From Dugong dugon (lineage: Eukaryota; Chordata; Mammalia; Sirenia; Dugongidae): a stretch of 64,000 bases of DNA. Of the stretch, positions 10,716-53,837 are shown piece by piece. The translations under genes were made by a program, and so were the position numbers. Numbering within the stretch: the stretch's first letter is position 1; the number at the start of each line of letters is the position of its first letter. The stretch covers positions 60,608,734 to 60,672,733 of the forward strand of contig CM057462.1 in NCBI GenBank assembly GCA_030035585.1. The letters run 5' to 3'. Below the pieces are notes generated by a model that was not told the origin of the DNA, made no database searches, and was given only the letters and a program-made list of their open reading frames with translations.

Positions 10716-11690
10716 TAAGGTTATGTGTCAGCTTGGCTAGACCATGATTTTTGATGGTTTGGCACTTACATAATACTGTAATTTGGCTGTTATATAATGA
10801 TGTAGTTATTCTCTATTTTGTGATCTGATGTAATTTCCCTCCATTTTTTGATCTGATATAATTATCTCCCTTTTTGTGATGTGTTATAAATCCTAGCCTA
10901 TATGCCTGTGGTTATGGTCCTATTTGGAAGTGAGTTGTCTATTATGTTAATGAGGCAGGATTAAGGTGGGATGTATCTTGAGTCACTGCCTTACTAGAGG
11001 GGTGACTCAAGTCACCACCCTTACCTCAGTCAACACCGTTACCACCCTTATCCAAGTCACACCTTTACTTGAGTCACACCTTTTATCTTAAAAGAGGTAA
11101 AATGAGGGAGAAGTGAGCAGAGAAGTGGGGGGGGGGGGACTTGACTACCACTAAGAAGAAGAGACGAGAGTGGAGTGGGTCCTTTGGACCCAGGAGCCCT
11201 ATGCTAAGAACCTCCTAGACCCAGGAGACAGAGAGAGGGAGCTGTACCACAGAAGACAACAAGAGACGGCGGCGCAAGAGTAGCAAGAGTGAGAAGCAGT
11301 GGCAGCAGCAACAGCAGAACCAAGAGACCAGCAGGAGACCATGTGGTAGGCTTCCTGGCCCACGGAGCAAGGCAGTTACCATGGGTGTGCCAACCCATGG
11401 AAGGAGAAAGCTGAGCGCCTTTGGGCAGGAGGCTTCCTGGTGGAGTAGGGTGTCTCTGGACACTTGGCAGTAGAGCTAAAAGAGCTTTGTAACATTTGCC
11501 TAAGCAAGGCAGAGGCTAGGCCAGTCCAAGAGGCCAAAGGCACTGAGGGCCAGAGGGAGGCACACCTGCAGACACGGCTGAGAAGAAGCTGTCCTGATTG
11601 AAGAACTGTATCCTGAGTGTTCCTGAACCTGAACTGTAACCTGTAACTTCCCTAATAAACCCATAACTCTGAATGAATTATCAAACCTGG
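10716..11690 (+). repeat. LTR-like repeat, probably MaLR-related
   Basis: 10880-10985 matches the LTR at 61139-61542 ('gcctgtggttatggtcctat', 'gttaatgaggcaggattaag', 'gtatcttgagtca'). The flanking sequence down to the AATAAA-containing end at about 11653 may be the rest of a longer LTR. The minus-strand frames at 11204-11463 are low-complexity shadows of its CAG/AGC-rich part. Confidence 0.5.
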
Positions 11691-11899
11691 CAGAAAAGTA
11701 GAGAGTGCCATGGGAGGGATGGTTGGTGTTAGAATTGGTAAAAAGGTTGGAGGGTGGAGGCATGTCTGACCTCCACGTCATAGAAATCAGCCTTGGGCTG
11801 TTGATGCTGATAATGATTCTCCTACCCCCTTGTGAAGTTAGAGGTCAGACACCTCTGCTACTCCATTTTCACACAGAGCTTCCAACTGGTTTGCTCTGG

Positions 11900-12085
11900 T
11901 TCGAATCCCTGCTGAAAATTTGCATTTCTAACAAGTTTCCAGGTGATGCTAATGATGCTGTTTAGGGACCAATTCTGCAAACCACTAGTAGAGCAATGGG
12001 TCTCAAAATTTATCATACGTAAGTATCACCTGGAGATTTTGTTCAAACTGTAGATTATGATTTAGTATGTCTTAGGTGGAATTGC
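11900..12085 (+). repeat. Two adjoining MER5-like (hAT) fragments
   Basis: 'tttgcatttctaacaagttt' … 'gcaaaccactag' is a MER5-type 3' end. It is followed at once by 'agcaatgggtctcaaaattt' … 'atcacctggagatttt', a second 5' end. Confidence 0.6.
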
Positions 12086-12319
12086 AAATTCGCAGCTGGG
12101 TCTCAAACTGGAATGGACTGGTTCAAAGCCCTGAATAATAGCAATGTTGTTAGGTGCTATCCAGTTGGTTCCGACTCACAGCGATTCTGTGTACAGCAGA
12201 ACGAAACGCTGCCCTGTCCTGCACCATCCTCACAATTGTTGCTATTTTTGAGCCCGTTGTTGCAGCCCCTCTGTCCGTCCATCTCATTGAGGGTCTTCCT
12301 CTTTCGCTGACCCTTTACT

Positions 12320-12375
12320 GTAGTGTCGCTATGAGTCGAAATCGACTCGATGGCAACAGGTTTGTTTGTTTTCTA
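12320..12375 (+). repeat. AfroSINE 3' tail inserted in the RTE
   Basis: Only the right end is present ('gtcgctatgagtcgaaatcg'). CTTTACT occurs on both sides (12313-12319 and 12376-12382), probably the target duplication. Confidence 0.6.
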
Positions 12376-12679
12376 CTTTACTAAGCATGATGTCCTTCTC
12401 CAGGGACTGGTCCCTTCTGATAACATGTTCAGAGTATGTGAGACGAAGTCTTGCTATCCTTGCTTTTAAGGAGCACTCTGTACTTCTTCCAAGACAGATG
12501 TATTCGTTCTTCTGGCAGCTCCTGGTATATTCAGTATTCTTAACCAACACCATAATTCAAAGGCATCAATTCTTTGGTCTTCCTTAGTCCTTGTCCAGCT
12601 TTCACATGCATACGAGGTGATTGAAAATACCATGGCTTGGGTCAGGCACCCCTTAGTCCTCAAAATGACATCTTTGCTT

Positions 12680-12850
12680 TTTTTTTTTTTTTTAAATTGT
12701 GCTTTAAGTGAAAGTTTACAGTTCAAGTCAGTTTCTCATGCAAAAATATATACACACATTGCTATGTGACCCTAGGTGCTCTCCCTGTAATGTGACAGCA
12801 CACTCCTCCTTTCCAGCTGGATTTCCCGTGTTCATTCAATGAGCTCCTGT
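12680..12850 (-). mobile_element. L1 3' end, minus strand, inserted in the RTE
   Basis: Starts with a T run and reads in reverse like the 3' part of the unit at 1290-1440 ('tgtgctgtcaca', 'gggtcacataacaatgt', 'cttgaattataa'). Confidence 0.75.
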
Positions 12851-13870
12851 CCCTTCACTTTTTAATACTTGAAAGAGGTCTTTTGCAGCAGACTTGCCCA
12901 ATGCAATACTTCGTTTGATTTTTCTTGACTGCTGACTTCATGGGCATTAATGGTGGAACCAAGTAAAATGAAATCCTTGGCAACTTTAATATTTTCTCGG
13001 TTTATCGTGATGTTGATTATTGGTCCAGTTATGAGGATTTTGGTTTTCTTTATGTTGAGGTCTAATCCATACTGAAGGCTATAGTCTTTGATCTTCATCA
13101 GTCAGTGCTTCAAGGCCTCTTTGCTTTCAGCAGGCAAGATGATTATGTCATCTCCATATTGCAGGTTGTTAGTGAGTCTTCCTCCAATCCTGATGCCATT
13201 TTTTTCTTCATATAGTCTAGTTTCTCAGATTATTTGCTCAACATATAGATTGTGTAAATATAGTGAAAAGATACAACCCTGACACACACCTTTCCTGATT
13301 TTAAACCACACAGTATCCCCTTGTTCTGTTGGAATAGCTGCCTCTTGGCCTATGTACAACTTCTGCATGAGCACAATTAAGTGTTCTGGAATTCCCATTC
13401 TTCGCAGTGTTGTCCATAATTTGTTATGATCCACACAGTTGAATGCCTTTTCATAGTCAATAAAACACAGGTAAACATCTTTCTGGTATTCTCTGCTTTC
13501 AGCCAAGATCAATCTGACATCAGCAATGATATCCCTTGTTCCATGTCCTTTTCTGAATCTGACTTGAATTTCTGGCAGTTCTCTGTCGATGTACTGCTGC
13601 AACTGCTTTTAAATGATCTTCAGCAAAATTTTATTTGCATGTGATATTAATGACATTGTTCAATAATTTCTGCATTCTACTGATTCACTTTTCTTTGGAA
13701 TGGGCATATGGATCGCTTCCAGCTGGTTGGCCAGAATAGCTGTCTTCCAAATTTCTTGGCATAGATGAGTGAGCGCCTCCAGTGCTGCATCCATTTGTTG
13801 AAACATCTCAATTGGTATTCTGTCAATTCATGGAGCCTTGTTTTTTTGCCAGTGCCTTCAGTGTATCTTG

Positions 13871-14440
13871 GACACTGAAAAGTAAAAAAGATTGAAATAC
13901 ATTAGTGGGTGGAATTCCACAGGATTTTATTATCATTTCTATATGGGGACATGAGTTAGGTGGTGTTTTTAAGAGTTTTGTTCTTGTTCTATTTTCTGTT
14001 TATGCAACATGCCCTCTTTGAGGGTTCAACATGGATTTCTAAGTGAAACTTCTTTTCTGGGTTCCACACCGTACATCAAACCACATACTAGCATATCCTG
14101 CAGGCACTCCAAGCTCAGTATGTCAGAAACCACACTTAATGTTTTTTGTGCCAAACCTGCTCCTCCTGTATTTTTTTCAGTCTCAGGAAGTGGTACTACC
14201 AACTCTGTACTTGTTTGAGTCAGAAACCTACTAGGGGGTGGCTCCTGCTGCCCAGCCAATGAGGGGATAAGGAGATAAGTACTAGCCCTTTAAAAGTTGT
14301 GACTAATTTGCTTTTCTCTTTTTATTTTCTATTTCAAAAAGACCAAAAGCAAGTAAAGCCATGAGAATGGATGAGATTACATAGATCAGTAAAAGCACCC
14401 ATCCCAGAAGCAAAGCAGAGGGTAAGAAAGAGATGGAATG
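13871..14440. other. No recognised feature
   Basis: Overlapping open frames at 14009-14259 on both strands have no family resemblance and no splice or start support. Confidence 0.6.
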
Positions 14441-14444
14441 ATCA

Positions 14445-14635
14445 TATATTCGGCACCTATAAGTGCCAAACTCTGTGCTTGGTGTTTGCCATTCATTAAT
14501 TAATTTAATCCTCCCACAACCCTATGAGATTTTTATAGATGAGGAAATTACAGTTCATAGTGGGGATATGGCTTATGTCTGCATGTGACAGAGCTGAAAT
14601 TTGACCTAGGCTTGTCTGATTCCAAGTGTTTCAGT
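14445..14635 (-). repeat. MIR, minus strand
   Basis: 'gcacctataagtgccaaact' through 'tttgacctaggcttgtctga' matches reversed MIR. Confidence 0.65.
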
Positions 14636-15370
14636 ATATAACTGGATGGAATTATAAATCAAAGAGCAGAAACATTGTTATGACTATTGATAAATACTGT
14701 CAAATCGCTTTCCAAAGGGTCATACCTGTATAATATGCCAATGTACCAGTTCCATCATAAAATCTTGGTCACTGAGTATATAATAAAAGTTTTAAAAATG
14801 AATAGATATAGAATGCTGCCTTATTATTATTCTACCTTGACTCTCTTATGAATGAATGATGTCTGTGTATTTCTACTTGTACATACTGTCCTTTTCCTTG
14901 GCCCATTGATTTCCTGAGGCCATATTTATAATAAACATTTCTTCATTGAGCCCCTCATGAATTAGTGGAGGTGAAAAAAGGAAGGGAGGACTCCTTTCCT
15001 GGTCATACTTGACTCTAAACTTCAGTATTCTAGAGTTCTGTTCCTGGACTTAGATTTTCCTAAGAATCTCCAGCCCAGTCAGGGGCATCTTCCCTAAAGC
15101 TTCTGGGTACTCCTGTTCTGCCAGGCCAAGTTTAGCATTTGTGCTACAGAAGACCCAGGGAAATAAGCTTGATCCTGGGTGGCACGAAACTGTGAATCTG
15201 GGTGAAACTAAACTGTGCATCTGCCTTGGGTGTCAGAACCAGGGACAGCTCCTTTGGTCACCTTTGCTGCCCTTCCCCTGGCTTGGGCTAGTGAGACAGT
15301 GGGCAGATCTGGGCATGGTGTACTTCACTAGCTTCTTTTCTCAATGCTTCTTGCCTCCATCTTTATGCTA
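14636..15370. other. No recognised feature
   Basis: Intergenic. The 76-codon frame at 15141-15371 has no recognisable domain. Confidence 0.6.
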
Positions 15371-15374
15371 GAGT

Positions 15375-15630
15375 ATCACCACTCATAATTCCTGGCATAT
15401 GTGTTGTTTCTTGCCTTTATACCCTTTGTTAATGCTGCTTAGTACACCTTTCTTCTACTGCTTGTTTGCCTAGCTAATTCCTGCTCATCCTCCAAGGCCT
15501 GTTTAGGTAGGCATCTCTTCTAGGAAACCTACTCTGATTAACCCATGCTAGGTTAGATATAACTCCTCTTAGTTCCCATGGCACCCATACTTTCCTCCGT
15601 CATTACACTCAAAACTACTTTGAAATTATC
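15375..15630 (+). repeat. L2-like fragment
   Basis: 'ctgctcatcctccaaggcct' followed by 'aggaaacctactctgattaa' is typical of L2 3' sequence. Confidence 0.5.
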
Positions 15631-15634
15631 ATCT

Positions 15635-15955
15635 GCACTATCCAGTACAGTAGCCATTAGCCACGTGTATTAAGCGCTTAAAATGTGGCCAGTCCAAATT
15701 GATATGTGCTGTAAATGTAAAGTACACACCAGATTTCAAAGACTTATATGAAAAAACAATTTAAAACACCATATTAATAATTTTTAATATTGATTGCATG
15801 TTAAAATGATAATATTTTTTATATATTGGGTTAAATAAAATCTGTTATTAAAATCATTTCACCTGCTTTTTTTACCTTTTTATAACATAGCCACTAGAAA
15901 ATCTAAAATTGTTCCGTGTAACTTGCATGATATCTCTGTTGGACAGCACCGATCT
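15635..15955. repeat. Ancient hAT-like DNA transposon with terminal inverted repeats
   Basis: The ends 'actatccagtacagtagcc' and 'tgttggacagcacc' are imperfect inverted repeats of each other. The interior includes 'tagccattagccacgtgt' and an AT-rich core. I recognise the pattern as a common old mammalian MER element but cannot name it with certainty. Confidence 0.5.
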
Positions 15956-16786
15956 ATGTATATTTGTCTCTCCTTAGAGGTGGAGACTGGCTTAAATCCC
16001 TTCTTTTATCTTTTCATTTTCAGAGCACAATACATGTGTTGGGGGAATAGCTGATACTAGTCCTCAGAACTTGGGGGCTGGAGTAGCAAGAGTCCAACAG
16101 ACATTTATTACATTATTTGTATTTTCCATTCAGGAACTTGATCTCCCTCTCTACTTAACTTGGGCTTTTTGGTATGTCTTATTGATTCTAGTAGATTTTC
16201 CACATGGATCACAAACAACTCTCATGAAGTTCTAAGTATTTTGAATTGGATATTTTATCATTACAGTTTCTCATCAGTTATCACTGGTATCAGCAGTGAA
16301 TGCTACAGATTTTTGCTTATTTTCTTCAGTCTTTCCACTTAGTGTTACTAATTTTAGTCAGACTGCATATTTTCCTAGTTGCATCATCTACAATAAAGAT
16401 ACTTTCTTCTATACTTATTATCACTTATTTCTAATTTTTTTCATGTCTTATTCTTCTGGCTAGAACACCCAAATGAGTATTAAGATGGTATTAGTAATGA
16501 GATGTGACCTTGTTTATTCCTCTTTTCAAAGGGAAAGTTATCTACCACTTTTCCACTAGTTAAAAATAGATATTCTATTATCATGTTAGGGATAAGTGAT
16601 TTTAATTATTTTATTAGGAATGATTATTAACTTTTATTAAATCCTATTGGTTATCACAATTATCATGTTTATTTTTATTATCTTATATATATAATATACT
16701 ATATTAAGATATTTCATTATTTTTGAACTATCCCTAAATTACCCTTGTGTTTGTGGTATGCTATTTTAAAAAATAATAATGTCATA
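15956..16786. other. AT-rich intergenic sequence, partly L1-like
   Basis: 16130-16750 reads like very old antisense L1 ('gggataagtgattttaatta', 'taaatcctattggttatcac') but is too decayed to define ends. Confidence 0.4.
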
Positions 16787-17080
16787 TAGTGTAGTGGTTA
16801 TGAGTGTTGACCTTGGAATCCTACTACTTGGGCTGAAATTCTGTGTCTGTCAGTTGCAAGGTACATGACCTTGGGCAAATTACTTATCCTCTCTGTGTCT
16901 CCATTTTTAATAATTGTACCTGCCTGTGCTGGTAATTTACCTATTGCTTCTCAGCCTAAGCCCAACTCATCTGTTCTATGATGCTCAGGATTTTTGTGAA
17001 TATTACATGAGATAGCATATATAAAGTTTTGGAACAGAGCCTGACACATAGTAAGTACTTTATAATGTTAGCTATTATAC
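16787..17080 (+). repeat. MIR, plus strand, near full length
   Basis: 'tagtgtagtggttatgagtg' to 'tagtaagtactttataatgt' covers most of MIR. The RTE at 17085 begins directly after it. Confidence 0.8.
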
Positions 17081-17084
17081 TAAT

Positions 17085-18300
17085 GACCAAAGACCAGACA
17101 AGTTGTGTAGTGACATCAAGCTGGATTCAGAAGAGGATGTGAAATGAGGGATATCATTGCTAATGTCAGATGGATCTTGGCTGAAAGCAGAGAATACTAG
17201 AAAGGTGTTTATGTGTGTTTCATAGACTATGCAAAGGCTGTGTGGATCATAACAAATTATGGACAATACTGCAAAGAATTGGAATTCCAAAACACTTAAT
17301 TGTGCTTACGCAGAACCTGTGCATAGACCAAGAGGCAGTTGTTCCAACAGAAAAAAGGGATACTGTGTGGTTTAAAATCAGGAAAGGTGTGCCTCAGGGT
17401 TATATCCTTTCACCATACTTTTTCAGTCTGTGTGCTGAGCAAATAATCTGAAACACTGGACTATATGAAGAAGAACGTGGCATTGGGATTGGAGGAAGAC
17501 TCATTAACAACTTGTGATATGCAGATGACATAACCTTGCTTACTGAAAGGGAAGAGGACTTGAAGCACTTACTGATGAAGATCAAAGACTACAGCCTTCA
17601 ATATGGATTACACCTCAATGTAAAGAAAACAAAAATCCTCACAACTGGACCAGTAAGCAACATCATGATAAACAGAGAAAAGATTGAAGTTGTCAAGGAT
17701 TTCATTTTACTTGGTTCCATAGTCAATGCCCGTGGAAGCAGCAGTCAAGAAATCAAACGTATTGCATTGGACAAATCTACTGGAAAAGACCTCTTTAAAA
17801 TGTTAAAGAAACAAAGATGTCACTTTGAGGACTAAGGTGCGCCTGACTCAAGCTATGGTATTTTCAGTTGACTCATATGTATGCAAAAGCTGGACAATAA
17901 CTAAGGAAGACCAAAGAAGAACTGATGCCTTTGAATTATGGTGTTGGCGAAGAATATTGAATATACCATGGACTGCCAGAAGAACAAACAAATTTGTCTT
18001 GGAAAAAGTACAGCCATAATGCTCCTTAGAAGGGAGGATTATGAGACTTCATCTTACATATTTTGGGCTTGTTACCAGGAGGGACCAGTCCCTGGAGAAG
18101 GACATCATGCTTGGTAAAGTAGAGGGTCAGCGAAAAAGAAGACGACCCTCAACAAGATAGATTGACACAGTGGCTGCAACAATGGGCTCAAACATAGCAA
18201 CAATTGCAAGGATGACACAGGACCGGGCAGTGTTTCATTCTGTTGTACATAGGGTTGCTATGAGTCAGAACCAACTAGATGACACCTAACAACAACAAAG
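17085..18300 (+). mobile_element. RTE-class LINE, plus strand, 5'-truncated, about 1.2 kb
   Basis: The longest uninterrupted RTE here. The translated pieces follow reverse transcriptase order: VDHNKLWTILQRIGIPKHLI, then the YADD active-site region (17518-17535, preceded by a TGA), then DYSLQYGLHLNVKKTKILTT and a WTARRTNK tail. Ends in 'ctaacaacaacaaag'. Several stops and frameshifts; not functional. Confidence 0.9.
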
Positions 18301-19372
18301 ACATTATCATATTTTTAAAAATCTATTATAGAATTCTATATGCTAGAGTTTTACTTGTGATTTTTGCATCCATATTCCTGAGATCTCTTTTTCGTAATAT
18401 CATCATCTGTTAAGACATCAGGATCTTTATCTGCTATATGAACAAATTAGGAAAATTCCCCTTTCCCTCATGCTCTAGAACAGTTCATATAACATGGAAC
18501 AGAATTATCTCTTTTGAAGACGGTTGGAAGAATTAAACAGTGAACCTTCTGGAGTCGATGTTCTTTGGTCAACTTCGATCACTTTCTCAGTGTCCTTAGT
18601 TGTTGCTCAGGTCTTGCTTTTGAGTCCTTGTTTTGCATTTTTGAAGAAAACACACATACACATTTAATTAAAAAAATTTTTACTCAAGGTTTCAGATCAT
18701 TAGCGTATAGATATGTAAACAATTCCCTTATATTTGTTAAAATCTCTGTGGTGAGTTTTAAAATTTGGGAATAATGGATATGTTCACTATTTTGGTTGTA
18801 GTGATGGTTTCACAGGTTTATACATACATTAGAATTTATCAAATTATACATTTTATATATATATATTTTATTATATGTCAGTTATACCTCAATTTATAAA
18901 AAGCTTATCAATTTTATAAATCTTTTCAAAGTAACAGCTAGTACTTGTTAACTCCATTTTTGATGATTTCTGATTTTTTAAAACTATTTTCTGAAATATT
19001 TAAGAAATACATGTTTATTGTAGATAAAGGCATGCTGCATGCAAGAACTTTTGATCACTCATTTCCTGATAGCGGAGTATACAATTTGTTTTAAATCTAC
19101 TAATCATACTACATTGCTTTCATTGTTCCTAGGTTGATTTTTTTAAATATTAAAATGAAAATATAGATGGAGATGCAAGTGTTTTTCAAGCTGTTCTTGT
19201 AGTTTCAGGGCCAGGAAACTCTGGGTGTGAAGAATACGTATAGATGGAAGGACCTGGGCTCTGGCCCAAAGAACAGAGGCCCTTGGGCGTGAGTTAGCTG
19301 AGGACTAAGATGCGAGAATTGAACTGGAAACAGAGAGGAGCCGTTAGATTTCTGGGAAGGTACATCAAGAAT
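18301..19372. other. Intergenic with an old L1 3' end
   Basis: 18730-18905 matches an L1 3' end on the plus strand ('ggtttcacaggtttatacat', 'cagttatacctcaattta'). The rest shows nothing recognisable. Confidence 0.5.
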
Positions 19373-19383
19373 TACTGGAAGAA

Positions 19384-19543
19384 TTTTTTTTTTTTAAGCA
19401 GAAAGAAAGGTTTTATTCAGCACATAGTCAAAGAGGCAAAAGTAGGAAATGTTCAAGAATGCTGCTAGAGCCAGATCTGCCCGAGTCCAAGGAATATCAC
19501 AGAACTGACAAGAGTGGGAAAACGGACAAGCATGCTGCCCCAG
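19384..19543 (-). pseudogene. Short A-tailed retrocopy of an unidentified mRNA 3' end
   Basis: On the minus strand this 160-bp block ends 'gctgaataaaacctttcttt' plus a poly(A) run, that is a poly(A) signal about 20 nt before a tail. It is flanked by a perfect 11-bp duplication (TACTGGAAGAA at 19373-19383 and 19544-19554), the signature of L1-driven retrocopying. The source gene is not recognised. Confidence 0.6.
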
Positions 19544-19984
19544 TACTGGAAGAAATTTGTCAGCATAAAAAGCAAAATGCTACCTGGATTTCCCTTATAC
19601 TCTACCACTTTACCAAGCCAAGAGTGAAACCCTTGATTCTGGAGACACTGCAGAAAGACTGAGAGGCCAGAGTCAGAATTGACTCCACTAGCCACTTTTA
19701 AAATGGGTCAGAATAATGGCCAGTGCCTTTCCACAAAGTTAAGTGTGAACATTTAGAACAGGGGATTCAAACTCTTACTGGAATGCTGAACTCCCAGCTC
19801 AGTTACACCAAGGCAAGGACCTTGCTGTTTCTGAGGATTTTTTTATGCCATCTATTTGACTCAGGTCAAGTCATATTTACTTATCACTCTAGACACAGCT
19901 TTTGCCAGGCACTGAAGGGGGACAAAGATGCATTGGATATGGCCACTGTCCTTAAGGAGCTTAGAATATATAGTGTGAGAAGCA

Positions 19985-20225
19985 GACAATGATTATGATA
20001 GCAGCTAACACTTTCCTTGCATTCTTATAGGCATTGTTCTAAGATGTTTATTAACTAATTTAATCTTCACAACGGCCCAGTGAGGTAGGTATTATGATCA
20101 CTTATAATTTACAGAGGAGGAAATCAAGACACAGAAAAGTTAAGTAATTTGCCCACTGTTACACAGCTAGTAAATGGTGGTACCAGGATTGAATCCAAGA
20201 AAGTCTGATTCTGGAATCTTTGTTC
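19985..20225 (-). repeat. MIR, minus strand
   Basis: 'atagcagctaacactttcct' to 'gtggtaccaggattgaatcc' matches reversed MIR. Confidence 0.75.
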
Positions 20226-20247
20226 TTAACAACTACTTTATGCTGTT

Positions 20248-20416
20248 GAGCAGTAGTTCTCAAAGTGTGGTCCCCAGACCATCAGCATAACCCTCATCTT
20301 GAAACTTGCTAGAAATGCACACGAGACCTACTGAATCAGAAATTGGAGGCAGGACTCAGCAATTAGTGTTTTAACATGTCCTCCAGGTAATTCTGATACC
20401 AGCTGTTTGAGAACCT
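20248..20416 (-). repeat. MER5-like hAT transposon
   Basis: 'agttctcaaagtgtggtccc' to 'gtttgagaacc' covers the small MER5-type element end to end. Confidence 0.75.
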
Positions 20417-20494
20417 TTCCTGGAGAGAAGCAAGGCATGCTATGATGAGTGTCAGAAATTAAGCTCCTCATGAGTAGGAACTGGGTATAGTCCA

Positions 20495-21006
20495 TGTCAT
20501 GGATTGAATTATGTCCCCCCAAAATATTTGTCAACCTAGGGCTAGGTCATGATTCCCAGTATTGTATGACTGTCTACCATTTTACCTTCTGATGTGATTT
20601 CCCTGTGTGTTGTCAGTGCTCACTATGATGTAATAAGGTGGATCAGTGGCAGTTATACTGATGAGGTCTACAAGATTAGGTAGTGTCTTAAGCCACTACC
20701 TAATATAGTGAGATATAAAAGAGACAAGTGAGCAGAGAAACATGGGAACCTCATACCACCAAGAATGTAGTGCCAGGAGCAGAGTGTGTCCTTTGGGTCT
20801 GAGGTTCCTGTGCAGAGAAGCTCCCAGACCAGGGAAAGGCTGATGACATGGACCTTCCTCCAGAGCCAACAGAGAAAGCGTTCCCTTGGAGCTGATGCCC
20901 TGAATTTGGACTTGTAGCCTACTGGACTGTGAGAGAATAAACATCTCTTTGTTAAAGCCATCAACTTGTGGTATTTCTGTTATAGCAGCACTAGATGACT
21001 AAGACA
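20495..21006 (+). repeat. Solo LTR, MaLR-like
   Basis: Starts TGTCATGGATTGAATTATGT and ends CTAAGACA. It resembles the provirus LTRs at 61139 and 62739 ('gagccaacagagaaagcg', 'actgtgagagaataaa', 'gcagcactagatgactaaga'). It contains an AATAAA signal. No internal region adjoins it. Confidence 0.7.
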
Positions 21007-22299
21007 GTCTGTCTCTTAAGTTCCTTGCCCTCTAACAGCATCTAGTGGAAATTAGGCATCAAAAATTACATATATGGATGAATATACAGGAAAATGATGT
21101 TTGAGCTGGGTCTTTTATTGCCTGTCACTGATGGAAGGAATGTGCCAAGAAACTGTGTGACTAGCAAGGATGTGGTTGTTCTGGCAAAATATGATAAGGG
21201 TCTGCATCAGCACAGGGACCATCAGAATGGTAGGGGAATCATGAGAGCGCAGTTCAGGAGTAAATGTATCAGGACTTGCTGAACAGCTGACTGGGGACAA
21301 GAAGCAAGGGAAAGAGAGGAATTGCCATTTTTATGAAGGTGCCATTCACTGAGACAGCAAACAGGATAAGCACATTTGTAAGGGAAAGAGTTTGTTTTGG
21401 CAAATATTTATATATATGTATATATATATTTACCACAATAAAGAAAAAAAAAAGATGTGTTCAGTTTTGGACGCCTTAAATTTGAAGTGTTGGTAGGCTA
21501 TCCAGGTGGAGCTGTCCAGCAAACACTTAGAAATGTGAGACTTGGCTGGAGATAGAGATTTGGAAGGACAGTGGATGAGACCTTCAAGGGGAAAGTGGAG
21601 AGTCGAATGAGAAAAGAGCTGGGTTTGGAACTAGGGTGAATGTTATTATTATTATTTAAAAGCAAGAGGGGCCCTCAAAGGAGACCGAAAAGAAATTTGG
21701 CAAATGGAGACCTCAGAAAATACAGAAGCCAAGTAGAAGATTTCAAAAAGGAAGGAGAGGCACGGATGATATCAGATGCTGCAGACAAATAAGAATTGAA
21801 AATTATTCATTGGATTTCAGCACAAAAAGTCATGTAAGTGAGGTCATGAGAGGGTGAAAGCAGATTGACGGAGCTGAGGCGTGAGCTGTAGATGAGAAAG
21901 TAGAGGCAGGTCCTTCCCAAGTACCGCAGATAGAGCTCTGTAGCTGCAGTTGAGACTGTACATCTTTCAGGGTAGGCAGGGTCTGTTTCGTATCTCTGGT
22001 CTCAGCGCCCAGTACACGGCCTGGAAGACAGGGTGGCATCAGTGAGTTCATCGACTAGGGACCGAGAAAGACTTCGCGGAGGCAGTCGCTTTGCAGCCGA
22101 GGCTTGAAGGATGAGGGTGATTGGGAGGAGAGGTGGGAGGCAGGGCTCCTGGGTGATGGGACGCTCGAGTGTGTGTAAGGGTGGCCTGGGTATGAGGTGG
22201 GGTCCCTGTAATATCCGCGTGGTCCTGTGTGAAGGAGGGTCTGCGTGTAAGTTTGGAGAGGACTGGGAAAAAGGTGCAGGGCCGGAGGCTGCTGTGGGG
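21007..22299. other. Region upstream of the AGO1 promoter
   Basis: Contains a short (TATATG)n stretch at about 21408-21430 and an AATAAAG-A-run at 21439-21454. It becomes GC-rich after about 22000. Minus-strand frames here and in the CpG block lack family resemblance. Confidence 0.6.
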
Positions 22300-22388
22300 G
22301 TGGGCCTCCCAGCCTCACTGATGCCGCTGCGCGGTTTTCTCGGCGCCTCTACCGGAGCCCTGCCGCTTGGCTGCATGGCGACGGGTGA

Positions 22389-22403
22389 CCACCAGGGGCC
22401 GCT
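22389..22403 (+). promoter_or_regulatory. Possible CTCF site
   Basis: CCACCAGGGGCCGCT resembles the CTCF core CCACNAGGGGGCGC with one base missing from the G run. It lies about 340 nt upstream of the AGO1 ATG at the edge of the CpG-rich block. Confidence 0.35.
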
Positions 22404-22420
22404 GCCTCCGGTCCCCGGTG

Positions 22421-22440
22421 CCCCCGCCCCTCTCCATTGG
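22421..22440 (+). promoter_or_regulatory. GC box plus inverted CCAAT box
   Basis: CCCCCGCCCC (Sp1-type GC box, reverse orientation) at 22421-22430 is followed by CCATTGG at 22434-22440, an inverted CCAAT (NF-Y type). This is a common pairing in CpG promoters about 60-100 nt before the start region. Confidence 0.5.
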
Positions 22441-22502
22441 CCTTTGTTGCCGTCGGAGCGCCCCGCTTGACTCGTTCCCGTCCGCCCCCTGGGCCTGGCG
22501 GC

Positions 22503-22514
22503 TGCGCCTGCGCA
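22503..22514 (+). promoter_or_regulatory. NRF1-type palindromic motif
   Basis: TGCGCCTGCGCA differs at one base from the NRF1 consensus TGCGCATGCGCA. Such sites sit close to the transcription start in many CpG-island promoters, so this may mark the AGO1 core promoter. Confidence 0.55.
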
Positions 22515-22729
22515 CTGACAACTGGCCGGGCGCTCAAAGGGGGAGCTGCTGCAGGCTCCGCGGCGGCGGCTGCAACGGAGGCTGCGGGGGCGGCGGCGCG
22601 AGCGGCCGGGCTTCGGAGGGGAGCCGAGCCCGGCCCGGGAGCCCGAGCAGCTAGAGTGCGGGGTACCTAGGCCCCTCACGCTGGACTCCAAAGTCTCCAG
22701 GCCGCCTGACCTCCGCACGGGTATATGGG

Positions 22730-53837
<31,108 letters not shown>

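Larger units (their letters stand above)
12133..13870 (-). mobile_element. RTE-class LINE, minus strand, with two insertions
   Basis: Reads on the minus strand from reverse transcriptase (motif FIDYEKAFNCVDHNKLW, frame 13225-13602) to the 3' end at 12133 ('gttgttaggtgctatcc' reversed). Interrupted by an AfroSINE tail (12320-12375) and an L1 3' end (about 12680-12850). Stops and frameshifts make it inactive. Confidence 0.85.

Noticed and set aside
11204-11463. Leucine/cysteine-rich minus-strand frames, membrane-like in appearance
   Set aside because: Produced by CAG/AGC-type low complexity within an LTR-like repeat; no supporting structure.
13225-13602. Reverse-transcriptase-like frame as a functional gene
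   Set aside because: A short surviving piece of a decayed RTE with stops and insertions on both sides.
22002-22718. 238-codon open frame on the minus strand across the AGO1 CpG block
   Set aside because: Arg/Pro/Ser-rich composition follows from GC-rich DNA. No domain, no neighbouring exon structure, and it overlaps the AGO1 promoter in antisense.
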